From Seiridium cupressi (lineage: Eukaryota > Ascomycota > Sordariomycetes > Amphisphaeriales > Sporocadaceae): 64,000 bases of DNA. Each line of letters opens with the position of its first letter. The first letter of the stretch is position 1. Positions 11,609 through 22,223 of the stretch are shown here, one piece after another. The stretch spans positions 124,001 through 188,000 of the forward strand of contig JARVKI010000011.1 of the NCBI GenBank assembly GCA_036674765.1, in the 5' to 3' direction. The translations under genes and the position numbers were made by a program. The notes beneath the pieces are model-generated. The model was not told the origin of the DNA, searched no databases, and saw only the letters and a list, made by a program, of their open reading frames with translations.

Positions 11609-12600
11609 ATGGCTCCTCAAATCTTCTGGCTTGGCCTTGGAAACATGGGCCGAGTAAGTATCCTGATAGAAAGGAGGCTCTCACCCATCACGTCGCTAAT
11701 GACTCGTTCACTTAGGGCATGGTCACCAACCTGGCTCAGAAGGGTAAATTGGAGAAGCCCCTGCTCATCTACAATCGCACACAGAAACGTGCCGATGACC
11801 TCGCGGCCAAAATCGGTGGCGGTAAGGTCGAGGTCGTTAGCGATCCTTTGCAAGGCCTGAAGCGCTCGGACATAGTATTCACGATGCTCAGCAATGACAA
11901 GGCCGTCGAGGAGAACTTCGACGCTTTTCTCTCTTCGGGCGATGTCAAGAGCAAGCTCTTCATCGATTGCAGTACCATTCACCCAGATACGACAGAACGA
12001 CTAGCGAAGAAGGTGACGGATGCAGGCGGCGAGTTCATTGCCTCTCCCGTCTTCGGCGCGCCGCCTGCCGCAGATGCCGGTGCTCTCATCTTCGTTCCGT
12101 CGGGCCCAAAGGCAGTCGTCGACAAGCTGAAGCCTTACACCATCGGCGTTATGGGCAAAGCCGAGGTTTCGCTTGCCGACCGTCCATACGGAGCGGCTTC
12201 CACGCTGAAGCTCATCGGAAACACATTTGTCTTGAACATGGTCACTCAACTAGCCGAGGCCTTCACCGTTGCCGAGAAGTCGGGAGTAGGCGTCGAGCCT
12301 GTCAAGAACTTTGTAGATACACTCTTCGGCGGAGTCTACTCTGGCTACGCCGAGCGTATGACCAAGGGCACCTACTGGAAGTTGGAGGAGCCACTGTTTA
12401 GCGCAGACAATGCCATCAAGGACGCTACACATGCGCAGAGCATCGCCAAGGCGGTTGGGGTTGAGGTCAAAAATGCGGGCAATGCGAGGGAATACCTGGA
12501 GGATGTCAAGAAACAAAAGGGCGGTGAAAAGGGCGATATCGCTGGTATCTATGGAGCTGCACGGGTGAGAGCTGGCCTGAAGTATGAAAATGATGCTTGA
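11609..12600 (+). CDS. 3-hydroxyisobutyrate dehydrogenase-family NAD(P)-dependent oxidoreductase
   Basis: Two exons, 11609-11653 and 11716-12600, give 309 aa. The intron is GTAAGT...TTAG, phase 0. Splicing completes the family's N-terminal dinucleotide signature GLGNMGRGMVTNL (residues 9-21), which is interrupted in the genomic DNA. Further marks are IDCSTIHP, the substrate-binding SPVFGAPPAADAG, and the helix GAASTLKLIGN with the predicted catalytic lysine at about residue 180. The C-terminal half is the all-helical 6-phosphogluconate-dehydrogenase-like domain. Members oxidise beta-hydroxyacids such as 3-hydroxyisobutyrate (valine breakdown) or act as glyoxylate/succinic-semialdehyde reductases. 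There is no obvious mitochondrial presequence, so a cytosolic beta-hydroxyacid or semialdehyde reductase role is as likely as the mitochondrial valine pathway. Confidence 0.9.
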
Positions 12601-13033
12601 ACAAATGTACTATGGCCGCGAGATATAGCTAGATAAAGGGGTGCCAGCTGCAAGATATGAATCAATTCATTCAAATAAGCATATTGCGATGTGCTGCTGG
12701 TATATAACCCGATTCAAAAACAGAATCAAACAAAAAAAAAAAGTCACAACTCAACAATATTCTGAGAACTTCGGATTTGATATATTGAAATGAGAGAATG
12801 TAATGGCTTCCTAGGAGAGCATATCCATAGCGTACCCCTGCAGGCTGACTAAGTCGCTTGGCGAGGCGAACCACCAGCTGGCACCTCGCAGGCAGCGGAT
12901 AAGGTGACCTTGCAGCAGCTCCAATTCGCGAAAGCTTCCAGCGTCATTTGCCAGGCAGCTTCTACTTCAGAGCTCCAACGTCGCCTTTCTCAAACTCCAA
13001 TCTCCCAACGTCGCCCGATACTTTACCAACAAA
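12601..13033. other. Intergenic, 3' end and promoter
   Basis: A 433-bp gap between two plus-strand genes. It holds an A-rich run at about 12730-12742. The second half should be the promoter and leader of the V-ATPase subunit e gene. Nothing else was seen. Confidence 0.4.
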
Positions 13034-13440
13034 ATGGCTGGAGGGTATGTTTCCCTACATCACGTCCGATGTCATCATTGTTTCCGGATGAATCAGAGAG
13101 GCGAATCGGGCTAATACAACAACTACAGTGGCAGCATCTTCCTCGGCCTCGTCATCGTGGCAGCCCTATCCGTGGGCGCATGGTTCTTTGCACCCAAGGG
13201 AGAAAACCAAACGTGAGTGCCCATCACTTCTCTTCGCCGAAAGCTGTCTACGGCGAGTCCTTGCCTTCGAAGAGGCGCACATGCTAACGACGGCCTTGGA
13301 TAAACAGGACCTGGCGCTCGTCCCTGATCATCGCATTCGTCGCCTGCTACCTCATGTGGTTCGTCACGTTCATGGCGCAGCTCAATCCACTCATCGCCCC
13401 GAAGAACCCAACAGTCCGAGAAGGGTACCAGCATGAATAG
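13034..13440 (+). CDS. VMA9: V-type proton ATPase subunit e (Vo sector)
   Basis: A 75-aa protein spread over three exons: 13034-13044, 13129-13212 and 13308-13440. Intron 1 is GTATGT...ACAG with a CTAATAC branch site; intron 2 is GTGAGT...ACAG with a GCTAACG branch site. Phases 2 and 2 match exactly. The first exon codes only three full residues (MAG) plus two bases. The product has two membrane segments, about 4-24 (IFLGLVIVAALSVGAWFF) and about 36-58 (SLIIAFVACYLMWFVTFMAQ), joined by the conserved APKGENQTTWRSS loop and ending NPLIAPKNPTVREGYQHE. The layout matches yeast Vma9: a small hydrophobic Vo subunit needed for assembly and proton pumping at the vacuole and other acidic organelles. 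The gene is too fragmented to appear as one open frame. Confidence 0.93.
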
Positions 13441-13857
13441 GGGAGTTGCTATAGCGAAGGAGATAAAAGAGCACAGGAGAAGCTGGTATCTCCGGAAAGA
13501 CGTCAAGAAGAACTGACGAGGGGACACGGCTTTTAGCTGGTTGATGGAGGGTCCGACTGTATCATACGCGCTGTCCGACTGACTGTCTACATCACTTGGC
13601 GTTCGGGAAGAATGGTATGGGTTTATTGATTGAAACATGAAGGGCTATACTTGAAGAGCCATCGCATGATGCGGATGAGAAAGAATATCGAGATCCGGCC
13701 TTGGTATGCAACCAATAGGGACCTGCAATAAGAACGCGACCTGCTTAGCGCATACATACATTGTCTGCTTTGACGGATCAGATGGCAATACGAGGATTAT
13801 GATATGAGATGTTTCAGATTATGCTATTCATTGTCATGGCCGGTCAAGATATCGCCG
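13441..13857. terminator. Convergent 3' region, VMA9 / ARV1
   Basis: The 417 bp between two converging stop codons should hold both polyadenylation regions. No gene was seen, and no consensus polyadenylation site could be chosen with confidence. Confidence 0.35.
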
Positions 13858-15019
13858 TCACCCGATCGCCAGACTGCTTGCCCAATCCCTAATGTAGAGC
13901 ATCGCAGCCCATAACGCTCGCCCATCCGCCGCAACACCACTCTCACCGACCCCGTCCACGCCCTCGAGACCAACCATCCATAGAATGATCCGCCCCACCG
14001 CCCATCTACTTACAGCTCCAGCAGCGGCCAGTACTAAAGCTGCGGGATATCCGCAGTCCAAGAGTATCTTTAGCGCCTCGACATTGTTGAGTACTACTGC
14101 CCATCCCAAGCTCCTCGCTGCGGCGGGCACGTCGTAGTCCCAAATCACCATGAGGATTGGAAATAGTTTCGTAGACGAGCTGACAAGGAGTGCCGTAGAT
14201 ACCGAGTTTGGGCGGGAGTATGTCCGCATCAGACCCAGATGATTCAGCGGCGAGAAGGGCGACGAGGTCAGGAAGCGGATCGAGAGGTGGAAGGCAAGAG
14301 TTGAGAATGTACACAGAATCACTAAACAAGCACATGTCGAGTCAGTGAGCCAGATTATTTGGATATGCGAGCATATGCGGGTAGAGTAGAACCTACGGAA
14401 GAACATGTACTGAGACACAATCGGCTGCTGCGCCAGGCTGCCTAGATTGCTATGATTCCCCGTGCCTGGCGCGGACTGCTTCTCGATGCGCGCCCAGGTC
14501 AAATAAACGTCGAAAAGGAGCAGCAGTGTGCCGAGACGGATGATCGAGGGGTCAAACTGGTCGTGGTCGCGCATCAGGGTATTGTGCAGGAGGTGCCGGT
14601 AGACCTGTCTCGCCGATATGCATTAGCCCACGTTGTTCTTCGCCCATTTCTGCCTTCAGGTGGACTCCAATATCACAGGCTCCCTCCTTATCACGGGCAT
14701 GCGCATATTGAAGCCATTTCTCCCTGCATCTGAACGATTCCCCCGAGCTCCTAGCAGCGCCGCGTCCCAGAACGCTTCCGTTGCGATCCTCTACATCCAT
14801 CCTGCAAGGCAAAGGGGAAACTCCGCGTACCTGGGGCTTGATCAAGACCAGATCAATGAAGAGCACAACAAAGTCATGCTCGACGTATTTGTCACAGAAC
14901 CTCCCGCAGTTCTTGCATACCGTGAGCCTGATATTGTGGCCGCTTGAGGGGTCGCCGGCGCCGGAATACTGCGTCCATAGCGTCTTGACCGGGTGCCGGC
15001 ACTCGATACAGATTGGCAT
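13858..15019 (-). CDS. ARV1: ARV1 sterol/GPI-intermediate transport protein
   Basis: Three exons, 15019-14831, 14604-14397 and 14321-13858, give 286 aa. Intron 1 (226 bp, GTACGC...ACAG, branch GCTAATG) is phase 0; intron 2 (75 bp, GTAGGT...TTAG) is phase 1. The N terminus carries the ARV1 homology domain with a CxxC...CxxC zinc-binding array (CIEC at 4-7, CKNC at 35-38, then GRFCDKYVEHD) and the signature VLFIDLVLIKPQ / VYRHLLHN, which the first splice restores. Several membrane-spanning stretches follow (for example RLGTLLLLFDVYLTW, and LVILCTFSTLAFHLS after intron 2). ARV1 sits in the ER membrane and influences sterol distribution, ceramide traffic and early GPI-anchor synthesis. MCD4, another GPI-pathway gene, lies about 9 kb away, but the two are not co-transcribed. 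Confidence 0.93.
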
Positions 15020-15586
15020 CTCTGCTTGTCGCTAGTTGGCTGAGGCTCGTGGACTATTGCCACCTCGGACGCATCATTGTTCTTTCAAAATATTCGAAGC
15101 GAGGGCGAAGATATTGTCGCAGGCAAACCGAGAAGGTTTTGATGTTCTTCTTTCTAATCGTACTAGGTTAGAATGTGGGCGCGCATTGGTCGAGTCGAGC
15201 CTTACATCATGCAACCGGCGCGTTTACCCGCAGCCACTTAAACTTTTAGCGCGTGTACCCCTGAGCGTCGCACAACGGCCCCGGAATATAGTCCCCGCCA
15301 AAGAGTAGGGAGGTGCTTTTTCATGTTGCATGTAATTGCCATGTCTATATCGGATATTTTAAAAAAGCTATTGAGTAAGCGCATGCTACACTGTTGAATA
15401 CAGGCCGAGTGGTGCTATGGCTTCTTGCTCAATCAGCACTGGCGAATACTGGACACAGACAACTCCCACCCTTCCAAACGCCTATAATGCACCAAACATC
15501 GCTCAATAGCGATCGAGTCGACGGTCTATCCAGTGGTATAAATGTAATGTAAGCTTTGCAGCCACCGCAGGGCTGGCTTTGGTGTA
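15020..15586. other. Intergenic, ARV1 promoter side
   Basis: About 0.57 kb between the ARV1 start codon and the 3' end of the LysM-protein gene, both on the minus strand. No motif was recognised. Confidence 0.4.
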
Positions 15587-17530
15587 TCAGTCATCCTTCT
15601 TCCCCTTGGGTCCGGCTGACCGGCCACGCACGCTGCCTTCCCCTTCGTTGCGGCCGGTTGAGCCGAAGTAGCCCGAGTTGAGCAGGTTTGCTTCTGGCAT
15701 TCTCAGAGGGGTCCTTGGCCTTCCATCGTCACTGTTAGTGTCCGTCAATTCGATGAGATCGAGGTCGTCTCCAAGCTTTTTGGTTGAACCCAGCCTCGGT
15801 GTGGTAGGGCGTTTGGCCCATGCGCCGCGCAGCCATGTCTCCACGGTCGCTGCAGCTTGTTCCAGTCCGATGCCTTGCTTGTTGTTCACGAGTGATGCAT
15901 CTCTACCGTCTTCGAATGGACTCTCCACGATGCCGCTGGGCGCATCCTCATCCGCTTTGTTAACGAAGCCCCAGTGGGCTGACTCCGACCCCATCACGGA
16001 CATTGACGGCATTGAGTCGATGTTGAAGCCTTTGGGTAGACGCTTATTAGCCCAGGTATTGAAATAGTCCTTAGCTGGTCCCGGTGCTTTGACGCCTCTG
16101 CTCATGGACCCTACTCCGCCTGGCCGTTTCATCCAAGCTGGCACATTATCATTCTGACCAACACTGCTGCCCCTACTCCTGCCCACAGAGGGAGAGGTTC
16201 CTAGGCTGCCTGCGATTTGGCGACCGCTAAAAGAGCTTTGTCGACGGGTCGAGGTGCGCCCAGGACTGTCCACAGCGCGCTCGGTGGAGACAGCTGAGAT
16301 GCCTCGAGACAAGTCCAGGGATTGGCGAGGGCTGGAGAACGTAGAAATAGTATGGACACTCTTCTTCCTCCTTGGTGGGAAAAACCCCATGCATTTTCTA
16401 GACACCCTCACGATCTCGATGGGGTGGTCGACCGAATCTAGCTTGACCCATCGCACATGCGTCCACGGCTGCTCTTCCTCTGGAAGAGATTGCGATTTGC
16501 CGTTGCGTGAGCTGAAGAAATCATCATGTAAGATTTGCGACTGGGAGGAACCTCCAGCGCCCTGTTTCAGAAAACTCTCAGGCTGAGGTGTTGTTGCCAA
16601 GTGGTCTACATGCTGGTTGTAGAAGTTTGGGGGATCGCATGGTCGACCTTTGGTTTCGCAGGCGTCCACAGGTATCATCAAGTGCTTGCGCACTTGTATG
16701 TTGTCCCTCGACCATAGCCCGTTCGCCTTCCTGAATGCGTGTTCCTGACATCGGTATCGAAGTACAACCCCGGCGTATGTATCATTCGGCTGAACGTGAT
16801 GCAGATAGGCTAGCTGTTCCTCAACGACGGGCTCACTGGTGGCTCCCGATAGGCCCTCATCTGAGTTCCTCCTCTTGTACTTTCCTGCCACGTCAAGCCC
16901 TCCATTGACACCCTCGTGGCTTTCGAGCACGCTAGCTTTCTTCATAGCCTTGAGCGCGGCCTCTCTCTCCTCCACAGACCCTGCAGCTATATCCTCCACT
17001 TTCGATCTGTTTGGTTTCGTCGTTGGTACTGGTCCCCAGGTCTCAGGCAGCTTTCTACCGCTGCTGCTGCCCCCTCCACCACCTCCACCAAATGTCTTCC
17101 ACATGGACGACTTTGCTCGTGACTTGCTTCCATTCCTACTATTCGGCCGCGACGACTCACTAGCGTAGCCACTTTCCCCCCCTGAAAGTAAAGATGATGC
17201 AAAGTCCTGTACCGACGTCCAGCTTGGGGCCCAGGAGCCTTCCAGGAGCCCTTTCCCAAAAGCGGCATTGCTGGGACTTGAGCGCCCACTGTTTGCGAGT
17301 TTCGAGCTGCCTAGGCGGGCGGATGGCAGCGGACTGGCGCCGCGGCTTTGTAGCGGAGTAATACCAGGACTCGCACGGGAGGTCGCGGCGTTTCTGTCCG
17401 TGGTGCTGTTGGGGGCTCTCCGATTGCGTGGCCGGGAGGTTGCGTCGGTATCGACGCCGGCGGGCATCAATGAGGTCGAGGACATTGAGGTGACATTGCT
17501 GTTTGATGACGTCCTATTGAGGTCGGACAT
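15587..17530 (-). CDS. Intracellular-type LysM domain protein
   Basis: Single exon, 647 aa from the ATG at 17530 (the two residues upstream would need a non-ATG start). Residues 1-240 are low-complexity: Ser/Arg/Asn-rich, with a seven-Gly run near 148. One LysM domain covers about 240-290 (AYLHHVQPNDTYAGVVLRY ... NIQVRKHLMIP). The rest is Ser/Pro/Arg-rich with possible phosphorylation motifs. There is no signal peptide, unlike secreted LysM effectors that bind chitin. The layout resembles the cytoplasmic LysM proteins of fungi and animal LYSMD1/2, whose function is poorly known. A short cysteine-containing segment (CETKGRPCDPP) follows the LysM domain. Confidence 0.85.
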   Translation of the reverse strand: MSDLNRTSSNSNVTSMSSTSLMPAGVDTDATSRPRNRRAPNSTTDRNAATSRASPGITPLQSRGASPLPSARLGSSKLANSGRSSPSNAAFGKGLLEGSWAPSWTSVQDFASSLLSGGESGYASESSRPNSRNGSKSRAKSSMWKTFGGGGGGGSSSGRKLPETWGPVPTTKPNRSKVEDIAAGSVEEREAALKAMKKASVLESHEGVNGGLDVAGKYKRRNSDEGLSGATSEPVVEEQLAYLHHVQPNDTYAGVVLRYRCQEHAFRKANGLWSRDNIQVRKHLMIPVDACETKGRPCDPPNFYNQHVDHLATTPQPESFLKQGAGGSSQSQILHDDFFSSRNGKSQSLPEEEQPWTHVRWVKLDSVDHPIEIVRVSRKCMGFFPPRRKKSVHTISTFSSPRQSLDLSRGISAVSTERAVDSPGRTSTRRQSSFSGRQIAGSLGTSPSVGRSRGSSVGQNDNVPAWMKRPGGVGSMSRGVKAPGPAKDYFNTWANKRLPKGFNIDSMPSMSVMGSESAHWGFVNKADEDAPSGIVESPFEDGRDASLVNNKQGIGLEQAAATVETWLRGAWAKRPTTPRLGSTKKLGDDLDLIELTDTNSDDGRPRTPLRMPEANLLNSGYFGSTGRNEGEGSVRGRSAGPKGKKDD

Positions 17531-18694
17531 CGTCAAAGACGAGGAATTGGTTGTCGCCTAGCAGAACCAGGGCTGGTGATCCGCGCGAAGCGGCTGGAAT
17601 GCGTTACTTGCATCAATGCTCAGGAACACGGCGGATTGCGGGAGATGACGACATCTGGGCCTGGAGCTTCAAGCATAAACTCTTGGACAGCCTAGACGTC
17701 GCAATGTTGATCGTGCAGAAAACACGTGTGGTCGTGGTGTCGACGGTTGCTTATCGTGAGAGCAGGCAAATCAGGAGACGTGGTTTCTGGTGACGTTCCG
17801 TGGGATCAACACTTCCGGCGGTGCAATAACCGAGATGGGGGGCCAGATTGGACAAGACCCTACTGCGTTGAGACACGGGCAAAGCTGGACTGAGTGTAGG
17901 AGTGGGACGAGCAAGAAAGATTCGAGAAGGGCTCGAGAAGGATAACGCAGCAAGGCCACGAGAACATAAGCATTTCAAGCACTCGAGTTTCCCGTCATAT
18001 CCATGGCGTTATTGTCATCTCTTCATGTTGATTGCTGCTGGTGGGTGCATGGCTACCATCCCTTTCAAGGGACCCTCGTTAGGTCCGCAGATGTCAAGTC
18101 AGCGCCTGTTCTACTCCATCATGCCCTCGTGCTCTGCCTACGGACGCGGGCTGGGGGCGTCCCAGCGCCAGACGCACAGGCGGTCCCGCTACTGGCAGTG
18201 AACTAGCTCTTAACCCCTGTGGCTCCAACTACGGTGGGCCTAACCCCCTGATTTGGCACTGCCTCACTACATTGTCTCGAAATACCTACGTGCTCGACTG
18301 ACATAGCTAATATACTTTCTTATAAGCCAAGTAATTACACTGTTAGCTACGATGAGAGCGTGTGCTGTGCTATAAGCCGGCCGAAACCACCGTATGTCCT
18401 TGCAAACCAACAACAAAGAAGCTGTGCTCGACTCATCATGCCACACATTTTGAGACATCAGATATCTTAGCAGGGGAGGGCGTTGCCAGAACGTACTCAC
18501 AGTGTCGATACGTATTGCCGGCGGATCAAGTATTATTGCTTGCAGTAGTTCTCATTCAGATAGTTAGTGCTCGGAGTGGAAGTACATGTTCATATAGCAG
18601 CCAAATCTATCCAGTATATGCAGATCCATAATAACCCGTCCTTGAAACGCCATGCCATTACATTGAGTCCCTCGTTGAACGCATTGCGCAGATC
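17531..18694. other. Intergenic, nothing recognised
   Basis: About 1.16 kb between two minus-strand genes: the promoter of the LysM gene and the 3' region of MSP1. Small open frames here show no protein family character. Confidence 0.4.
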
Positions 18695-20072
18695 TTATGC
18701 TCGTCTCGCACTATCCTGGGTATCCTCATCCTCGATATCCTCGTACTCGTCACTAGACGACTTGGCTTGTGCATGGTTTCTCATGAGAATCTGGCCTCCC
18801 CCCTTGCGACCGAAGAAGTCTTCCGTCCTTAAACCACGGACACGCTTGGGATCGATGCTCGAGATCGCGTTACCGCTTGCTTTATGCTCACGGATGTACT
18901 CCCTCACCGGGACCATTGCGGCATCTCTGCACGCTTCCTTGATATCACTCCCCGACATTCCCTGGGTAACTCTGGCGACGTACTCGACGTTGAAATGACT
19001 GGCATCGGTCTTGGTGTCCTTGAGAATGAGCTGCAATATCCTCAATCTTTGGCTTTTGTCCGGTAAGGAGACCGGGAACTTCTTCGGCATTCTGCGTAGA
19101 ATTGCTTCATCAATGTCATGTATCCGGTTTGTCGCACCCAATACACAGATCCTTGCTGGCGTCCCACGTGCATTTGCTGAGGTCAAGCCATCCCATAGCG
19201 TCATGAATTCCGCTTTGACCATACCGCTCGCTTCATGCTCACCACTTCGCCGGGTACCGAGAACAGCATCGATCTCATCGATAAAGATAATAGCAGGCTG
19301 CAGCTTCCGAGCAAGAGAGAAAACGGCGCGGACGAGCTTATTCGAGTCGCCGTACCATTTCTCCGTCAGCGTGGAGATGTGCAGGTTGATGAATGAAGCA
19401 CCACTCTCGTGTGCGACTGCCTTGGCAAGCATGGTTTTGCCGCAACCCGGAGGCCCATATAGGAGGACGCCAGACGGTGCTGATAGGAGGGATCCTCCTT
19501 GCGAATATAGATGCGGCATCGTCAAAGGGTAGATGACGGACTCCTTAACCTCCTCGATGATATCGTCCAAGCCACCAATATCTGCGCCCTGTTAGTTCCA
19601 GGACACTTACTCTTCAAAGAACAATCCTTACCATCAAACCCAACAGGAATATCCTCAGGTGGAACGACTTCGAGTGCGACCATGTTCTCGTACTCATTTA
19701 ATTGAAGATCTTCTATCCGTGGCCCTCTTTGCGCGCCGTTCCTCGGGTCCTCGTCATTGCCATCTTCAAGTTCTCGAGACTTCTGGAGTCTCTGCAGGTT
19801 CGCCTTGGCCTTGAGTCTAGCTTGTTCGTGCTTTTCCTTCTCTGGATCGGCAAGGGTTGACTGGAGGCTCGATACAATGTTCTTTGTGAGAAACCATGCG
19901 GTACCTGTCTGCAGAAAGGAGGTTAGCGACATTGCTTTGCTTTGATTTGCTTCACTTGATCTTAGGGATTGCGCACCATGCCCAGAAATACTATGATATC
20001 CCATATGTAGTCGGAGCCACCTCGCCGTCGGTCACCCATCTTGTAGAGCTTCTCCAACCAGCTGGGAAGCAT
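18695..20072 (-). CDS. MSP1: MSP1/ATAD1 outer-membrane AAA ATPase (tail-anchored protein extractor)
   Basis: Three exons, 20072-19977, 19908-19632 and 19581-18695, give 419 aa. Intron 1 (GTGCGC...CTGCAG, phase 0) interrupts the membrane anchor, which splicing rebuilds as YIWDIIVFLGMTGTAWFL (about 22-39). Intron 2 (GTAAGG...GCAG, phase 1) restores the family signature FDDIGGLDDI. An in-frame stop shortly upstream of the ATG at 20072 supports this start. A charged linker (about 50-85) precedes one AAA module with Walker A GPPGCGKT (167-174), Walker B IIFIDEID (222-229) and the sensor region GATNRIHDIDEAILRRM. The C-terminal tail is acidic. Msp1 pulls mislocalised tail-anchored proteins out of the mitochondrial and peroxisomal membranes. 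It is divergent from the monopolin gene. Confidence 0.95.
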
Positions 20073-20540
20073 TTGCTCGCTGATTTGGCGTCGAAAGGCC
20101 ACGAGGTCAACGAACGGATTTAGGCAAGTTTATCGGTGTAAGAGGCGCCACAGGAGTGCACCAGCACATGCATCAATTAGGCTGCGCGATGGCAATGACC
20201 AACGCCAATGAAAGCCGAGGACGAACTTTGCACAGTGACGCACTCCCAAGCTCAGGAGCGACGAGTGGGGCGAGATTCCCTAGCTAGCGTACATCTTGGC
20301 GGCGTTGCTTGCCTCCGTGCTTCCCACCCCCAAATTGCGCTTTGTTTACATTTCGAGGCATCCCACCATTCAGAGGTCTAATCGCGCTCATTCATTTTGC
20401 AACTCCCCAACTCGTCGTGACGTACACAGTATATACCAGAATAAGTCCAGACATTGGTTCAAACACTTGAAATCGGCATTGCACCCGATTTCACGATATC
20501 CTACAACACACATCGATATTGCGACTTTCGACCTCAGCAG
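20073..20540. promoter_or_regulatory. Divergent promoter, MSP1 / monopolin subunit
   Basis: The start codons are 468 bp apart. If translation of the plus-strand gene began at an upstream in-frame ATG (20454) the gap would be smaller. No clear regulator site was recognised. Confidence 0.35.
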
Positions 20541-22223
20541 ATGCGCAAGGCCAACTTTAACGCGTTGCTTGGGTTGGTGGAGTCCGAGGACGAAGACGCA
20601 TCAGAAATTCTAGAGCCAGTCGCCCGGGCGGTCAAAGGACCAAAAATGCCTCCCGCCAAGAGAGGACGGGCAGCTGCTGCCAGCAAAGCGACTCAGCCGG
20701 CGCAGGCGACAGCGAACATAACTGTGGGCAGAAAGGCTCTCGCAGAAAAGACAGCCAATCTACAACCAGAACCTACCAGAGGCAGAGGAAAGAAGCGGCC
20801 TGCGACCGAGGATATTGAGACAGCAGAGGCCCTCCCGGATGATATCACGGTTGATACTGGATCGAAACCCAAGGGTACCCGGGGTCGGCCACGCGGCACA
20901 AAGGCTGCCAAAATTTCCAATCCACCAGAGGACTCCTCGCTTGTCGAGCAGCCAGAACAGCCAGCTCCTCAGCCCGCTCGAAGGGGCAGAAAACCCAAGG
21001 CTCAGGTTGCAACACCGCCTATGGAAACCGAGATTCCGGAGACACAGCAGATCAAACCAGGTGACCCCGAACCCGAGTTCGAAATCCCGGAAACCCAGCA
21101 AGTCGAGGCTTATGACGCACTCGATGATAGCATTGAAGATGATCAGGTCGAAGATCTCCCACCGTACTACCACGCTGCTGTTTCCTCAGTGCAACACATG
21201 CCACAATACATGGTCCCCTCGAGCGCGCTCAGGGCGCAGCATCTACTTCCAATGAGCACGAGCCGATTGCAACGCCATGTTGTGCCCTTTAGCGCCAGTC
21301 GAAGGCCTATGGCTGCTTCAGACACCGAAGCCAACGACCCATCACTACGCCGGCGGATCGGGGAATTAACGCGCAAGTATGAAAACTTGGAGGTCAAATA
21401 CCGTGACCTGCGAGAGATAGGCGTGAAGGAAGCAGAGCACAACTATGATAGACTCAAGAAGCAAGGCGAGGAAAGAGCCAATAGTAAGTTCCGAGTTGTA
21501 GACCCATTTCTTGAATACTATGCTGACTGATATTGTTCAGCTGCGAACCAGTTGATCGAAACCCTGAAAGCACAACTTGCCGCTCAGACCGAACTGGCCA
21601 AAGAGGGACAGCGTCTAAAGCAACAACTAGAGGCGAACGAGAAGAAAGCAGCTGATCTGCAGGACGAGGTTGCGGAGGCCAGTAAGCGCCTTTCTGAGGC
21701 GAAGACCGAGATCAAATCCCTTTCCACAAGGCTGGCAGCTTCCAGAACTGCAGAAGCATCGGCCGCCAAGATCCCCAGCAGTGCGATGAAGGGAAATGTA
21801 GGCGACAAACGGCTGCTCGCTAATGCCGAGGCGGCCGTTCAATCAGCCCACATGAAGGAAGATCTATATGCCGATTTGACAGGGTTGATTGTACGCGGAT
21901 TCAAGCGCGAAAAGGACGATGAAGTATATGATTGTCTGCAAACTGGGCGAAATGGCAGTAAGTTATCACTTGCAAATTGTGCTGCATCAAGGTTACTAAT
22001 TGTTCCAGCTTTACATTTCAAGCTAGCCATTACTCCAGATGACAAATCAGAAGATCTGGACGAGGCACAGTTTCTATATCTACCTCAGCTCGATTCTAGC
22101 AGAGACAGCGATTTGCTGGAGGTTTTGCCCGATTATTTGACAGAGGAGATCACGTTCCCTAGAACACATGCCGCGAAGTTCTATTCCAGGGTGATGAAAT
22201 TCTTGACAGAGAAACTAGAGTAG
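20541..22223 (+). CDS. PCS1: Monopolin subunit Pcs1/Csm1 (kinetochore/rDNA cohesion)
   Basis: Three exons, 20541-21483, 21541-21957 and 22009-22223, give 524 aa. Introns are GTAAGT...TTCAG and GTAAGT...CCAG, both phase 1. I prefer the ATG at 20541 (MRKANFNALLGLVESEDE) because homologues start with a similar acidic LLGLVES motif; an in-frame ATG 87 bp upstream adds a less typical leader. Order: disordered, basic N terminus with AT-hook-like RGRP/RGRKPK patches (about 120-190) and acidic patches, a long coiled coil (about 285-410), then the globular monopolin domain with EVYDCLQTGRNG / TLHFKLAI (restored by splicing) and LPDYLTEEITFPR. The complex clamps microtubule attachment sites at kinetochores and organises rDNA repeats. 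Confidence 0.92.
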
